Of a stretch of DNA of 64,000 bases, positions 61,309 through 64,000 are shown one piece after another (positions within the stretch are counted from its first letter, which is position 1; each line of letters opens with the position of its first letter). The position numbers and the translations under genes were made by a program. The notes under the pieces were generated by a model, which saw nothing but the letters and a program-made list of their open reading frames with translations, made no database searches and had not been told where the DNA came from. Source of the DNA: an uncultured Muribaculaceae bacterium (GTDB lineage Bacteria; Bacteroidota; Bacteroidia; Bacteroidales; Muribaculaceae); assembly GCA_910588245.1 (NCBI GenBank), contig CAJUQP010000012.1, positions 1-64,000 on the forward strand, read 5' to 3'.

Positions 61309-63045
61309 TTACTTGTTGTAGCCCGGATTCTGCTCAAGATTAGGATTGGCGTTCAGGATCGGACGCATTATCGGGAATATCTCGGTATGACGGTCAGCAT
61401 CGGGAGTCTTGTCCCACCATGTGCCGCTGCTGAAGCGGCCGAACCGTATGAGGTCGATCCTGCGCCGGCTCTCGGCAAAAAATTCGCGTCCCCATTCCGC
61501 GAGGAGTTCCGACTCATCGAGGAATGCCTTGCCTTCCGGAGAATAAAGCACGTCGTCATGATTCTCAACGGGATAATTGCGCTTGCGCACACTGTTGAGC
61601 AGTCTGGCGGCTGCTGTCTTGTCGCCTCCGCGCAATTTGCACTCCGCGAGCGAATAGATTATCTCCGGGAGACGGATCTCGGTATAGTCGCTTTCCATCT
61701 GGTGGGCGTCATCGTCGCTGTAGAAAGGATATTTCGCGAAATGCCAGCCAGAGTTGTGGTCGCCGTTCCTGAGCGTACTTGTCTTGTCGGAAGGCCACTT
61801 GTCGGGAGCCATCCCCTGGAAGTTGCCCACCGCGTCGCGGATGTAGAGATCGTAAGGCTGTTCGGGAGCGCGTACACGGGCTTTCTTTCCGTTCTCGTCA
61901 GTATATTCAAGATAGCCGAAGAGGAACATTCCCTCGCGTCGGCTGTCGCCGAGATTGCGGTAGAGCTTCATGCGCTCATCGCCGGGATACTTGCGGAAGT
62001 TCTGTATGGGCATGCCGAGTTCATAGTTGTAGAGGTTGCCGTCGAGGTCATACGACGGGGACGCGGCATATTTTGTGTTGTGGTCGCCACCTTTAGCCTT
62101 ACGGTCGTTGAAGTAGTAGCGGGCGCGTGCCGGCACGGTCCACCAGTATGTGTCGCCCTGATACAGCCAGTAGGAATAACCCTGCGAGCTTGGGAACCCG
62201 AAGATTACCTCATCACATTGGTCGTTGTCCCAGTCAAAGGGTGCATCCCACCGGTCGGCCACGGCATATTGACCATAGACTCCGTCGAGAATATCCTGTG
62301 CTGTTTTTTCACAGTCAGCATATCTGTTTTCGCCTATATACACCTCGGCATTAAGGTATAGACGCACGAGAAGGGCGGCTGCCCCTGCCTGGGTCCATTG
62401 TCCCTGAAGATTCGATCCTGAGCCAAGAGCGTCTTTTTTGGAAAGGAGTGTGGTGCAGTCTTTAAGCTCGCTTTCGATGAAGTCGAATATGACTTCAGGC
62501 TCAACCTGTTTCTCGGTGTTGAGTGATACGTCGTTGTAGCTTACGGCCAAAGGCACATGGCGGAAAGCGTCGAGAAGACGAAGGTAGAACCAGGCGCGGA
62601 GCGCGCGGCACTGAGCCTTGAGATTGTCGAACTCACTCTGCGGGAAGCCGAAACGCGAGGGATCGAGCTTGGCGAGGTCTTCAATCACATAGTTGCACTG
62701 CATGATGCCCTGGAAGCAGCCGTTCCATTCAGTCTGGGCGTCGCCGCCGTCTTCCACGTTCCACTGATGGTAGTGGAGGCGGCGCCACTGGCCGCCGTCG
62801 TCCCACCATCCGTCGCGGGTCGGGGTGATGAGTTGGTCGGCTGTGAGTTCGTTGAGCACATGGCGGCTGCAGATGCTCCAGTAAGCGTGCTCGAAAGGAC
62901 GGAACACGGCGCGGATCACGTCGCTCTTCGTGTTGTAGTAGTTTTGAGTGCCCACCTGGTCGTAGAGCGTCTCGTCCAGGTTGGTGCAGCCTGTCAGGGC
63001 GATTGTGCAGAGGACTGCGGGCGCTATATATCTAAGGAATTTCAT
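61309..63045 (-). CDS. SusD/RagB-type glycan-binding lipoprotein
   Basis: A 578-residue lipoprotein (lipobox ALTGCTN). The classical SusD features are present: AYWSICSRHVLNELTADQLITPTRDGWWDDGG, ECIQ-like QCRALRAWFYLRLLDAFRHVPLAV, and the C-terminal RREFFAESRRRIDLIRFGRFSSGTWWDK followed by EIFPIMRPILNANPNLEQNPGY. Lid of the neighbouring SusC transporter, 20 bases downstream of it. Confidence 0.95.
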   Translation of the reverse strand: MKFLRYIAPAVLCTIALTGCTNLDETLYDQVGTQNYYNTKSDVIRAVFRPFEHAYWSICSRHVLNELTADQLITPTRDGWWDDGGQWRRLHYHQWNVEDGGDAQTEWNGCFQGIMQCNYVIEDLAKLDPSRFGFPQSEFDNLKAQCRALRAWFYLRLLDAFRHVPLAVSYNDVSLNTEKQVEPEVIFDFIESELKDCTTLLSKKDALGSGSNLQGQWTQAGAAALLVRLYLNAEVYIGENRYADCEKTAQDILDGVYGQYAVADRWDAPFDWDNDQCDEVIFGFPSSQGYSYWLYQGDTYWWTVPARARYYFNDRKAKGGDHNTKYAASPSYDLDGNLYNYELGMPIQNFRKYPGDERMKLYRNLGDSRREGMFLFGYLEYTDENGKKARVRAPEQPYDLYIRDAVGNFQGMAPDKWPSDKTSTLRNGDHNSGWHFAKYPFYSDDDAHQMESDYTEIRLPEIIYSLAECKLRGGDKTAAARLLNSVRKRNYPVENHDDVLYSPEGKAFLDESELLAEWGREFFAESRRRIDLIRFGRFSSGTWWDKTPDADRHTEIFPIMRPILNANPNLEQNPGYNK

Positions 63046-63065
63046 TTGTGTCTGTTTTGCAGGGT

Positions 63066-64000
63066 TTAGAAGTCAAGTTGCACACCGACTATGAACTGTC
63101 GGGTAGAGGGATAATATGTGCGGGAGCCTTGTCCGCCCGGAGTCAGGCCGTTGATCTGGTAGGTAGAGGGATCGACACCGCTGAATTTCGTGATGGTGAA
63201 CACGTTCTTTACGGTACCGTATATCCTGAGGCGGTCGAGGAAGCGGCAGCTCGGAGTGGGGAGTGTGTAGCCCAGAGTGAGCATGTCGAGCTTGAAATAG
63301 TCGCCTCTCTCGAGGAAGTAGTCGCTGACCACAGGGTTGGCGTCGGGATTGATGTCGAAATTCTTGCCGTATGCCTTCTTGAGAACGTTGCCGGTGAAAT
63401 TGCGGGTGCCGTAGTAGAAGTCATGGATGTTGAAGAGATCGAATCCGAATGCTCCGCGGAAGAAGAGGGCGAGGTCGAAGTTGCGGTAGCGGAAATTATG
63501 GCTTGTCGACATGGTGAACTTCGGCATGCCGTTGCCAACTATCCTGCGGTCGGCATCTGTCGCCTGCGACGCACGGATTATGTCGCCGTCCTTGTCATAC
63601 ACGAGCCAATCTCCCCCCTCGGTTATTCCGGCGTATTTCCACATATAGAAGTTGCCGAGCGATTCGCCTTTCTGGATGCGCTGAAGATTGTAGAAAGGAT
63701 AGGGATCTTCAGTGCCACACATATTATAGAAATCCTGTCCTACGTATTCAGAGTTGCTGAAATCCACGAATTTGTTGCTCATCACGGTGCCGATCACCGA
63801 GAAGTCGTAGGTGAGGTCTTTTGTGTCGACGGCCTTGAAGCCAAGGTCGAACTCGAAACCGGTGTTTTTCATAGTGCCGACGTTGACGAAAGTCTCGTCA
63901 AACAGATAAGGGGGTACCGACACCTTGTAATTGCCGAGCAGATCCTGCTGGCGGCGGTTGAAATAGTTGAGCGAACCGTAGAAGCGGTTGTCGAAGAGGG
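63066..64000 (-). CDS. SusC/RagA-type TonB-dependent transporter, 3' part
   Basis: The minus-strand frame is open across the right edge; the 311 visible codons are the C-terminal part of the barrel: FVNVGTMKNTGFEFDLGF, YKYAGI-type repeats (FYMWKYAGITEGGDWLVYDKDGD), the SusC signature FDLALFFRGAFGFDLFN, and terminal strand TRQFIVGVQLDF. The N-terminus, plug and promoter lie outside the window. It is the first known gene of the alpha-glucan PUL. Confidence 0.93.
   Translation of the reverse strand, partial: LFDNRFYGSLNYFNRRQQDLLGNYKVSVPPYLFDETFVNVGTMKNTGFEFDLGFKAVDTKDLTYDFSVIGTVMSNKFVDFSNSEYVGQDFYNMCGTEDPYPFYNLQRIQKGESLGNFYMWKYAGITEGGDWLVYDKDGDIIRASQATDADRRIVGNGMPKFTMSTSHNFRYRNFDLALFFRGAFGFDLFNIHDFYYGTRNFTGNVLKKAYGKNFDINPDANPVVSDYFLERGDYFKLDMLTLGYTLPTPSCRFLDRLRIYGTVKNVFTITKFSGVDPSTYQINGLTPGGQGSRTYYPSTRQFIVGVQLDF

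Noticed and set aside
1..64000. CRISPR array or retron
   Set aside because: No regularly spaced 25-40-base repeats, no cas genes, and no reverse transcriptase were seen in the window.

Overview
The window looks like a chromosome segment of a gut Bacteroidales bacterium, most likely from the Muribaculaceae/Bacteroides side of the order. The reasons are two SusC/SusD-type polysaccharide utilisation loci (PULs), a hybrid two-component regulator, Bacteroidetes promoters (TTTG, about 19-20 bases, then TAnnTTTG), SPII lipoproteins in Bacteroidetes style, and an integrative element of the Bacteroides kind. The genus is an inference; nothing in the window fixes it.

Layout. 0-6 kb is core: a small HTH gene, a 400-base non-coding region with ten DnaA-box-like 9-mers and an AT-rich flank (candidate replication origin), nadA plus a TrmH-type methyltransferase, a convergent pyrH-frr-glycosyltransferase operon, and a decayed mannitol-dehydrogenase-type gene. 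5.9-19.8 kb is a beta-glucan PUL in the order HTCS regulator, GH16, SusC, SusD, surface glycan-binding lipoprotein, GH3, with a 22-base-spaced direct repeat upstream of GH16 as a likely operator. 20.0-33.4 kb is a 13.3-kb integrative mobilizable element in the 3' end of tRNA-Ser(GCU), bounded by 19-bp att repeats. It carries a tyrosine integrase, a DUF3853 protein, a replication-type HTH protein, a MobV relaxase with a candidate oriT, and as cargo an AraC regulator with a complete RND efflux operon.

33.4-37 kb is a patchwork: a MITE-like 157-bp element, a toxin-antitoxin pair, an ORF6N gene with two in-frame stops, a RhuM-like gene, two copies of the same truncated gene tail, and the 3' end of an outer-membrane receptor gene. 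37-41 kb holds two paralogous small secreted proteins and an S9 peptidase. 41.3-50.2 kb is the most unusual stretch: a co-directional series of a porin-like protein (probable frameshift in its signal peptide), an imelysin lipoprotein, a di-haem oxidoreductase lipoprotein, a second porin, a mono-haem lipoprotein, a chorismatase/Rid-like enzyme and a dedicated CcsBA haem lyase. I read it as an envelope redox and possibly iron-acquisition system coupled to a small aromatic acid; that function is an inference.

50.3-56.1 kb has a second toxin-antitoxin pair, an unusual SGNH-esterase/polysaccharide-deacetylase fusion, and a 3-kb degraded zone with dispersed repeats and truncated genes (two small envelope proteins, a WYL-type regulator fused to an HsdS tail, a DUF1016 nuclease). 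56.2-64 kb is a second, alpha-glucan-type PUL on the minus strand (SusC, SusD, four-domain SusE/F, GH27-like, GH97) that runs off the right edge. I saw no CRISPR array and no rRNA.
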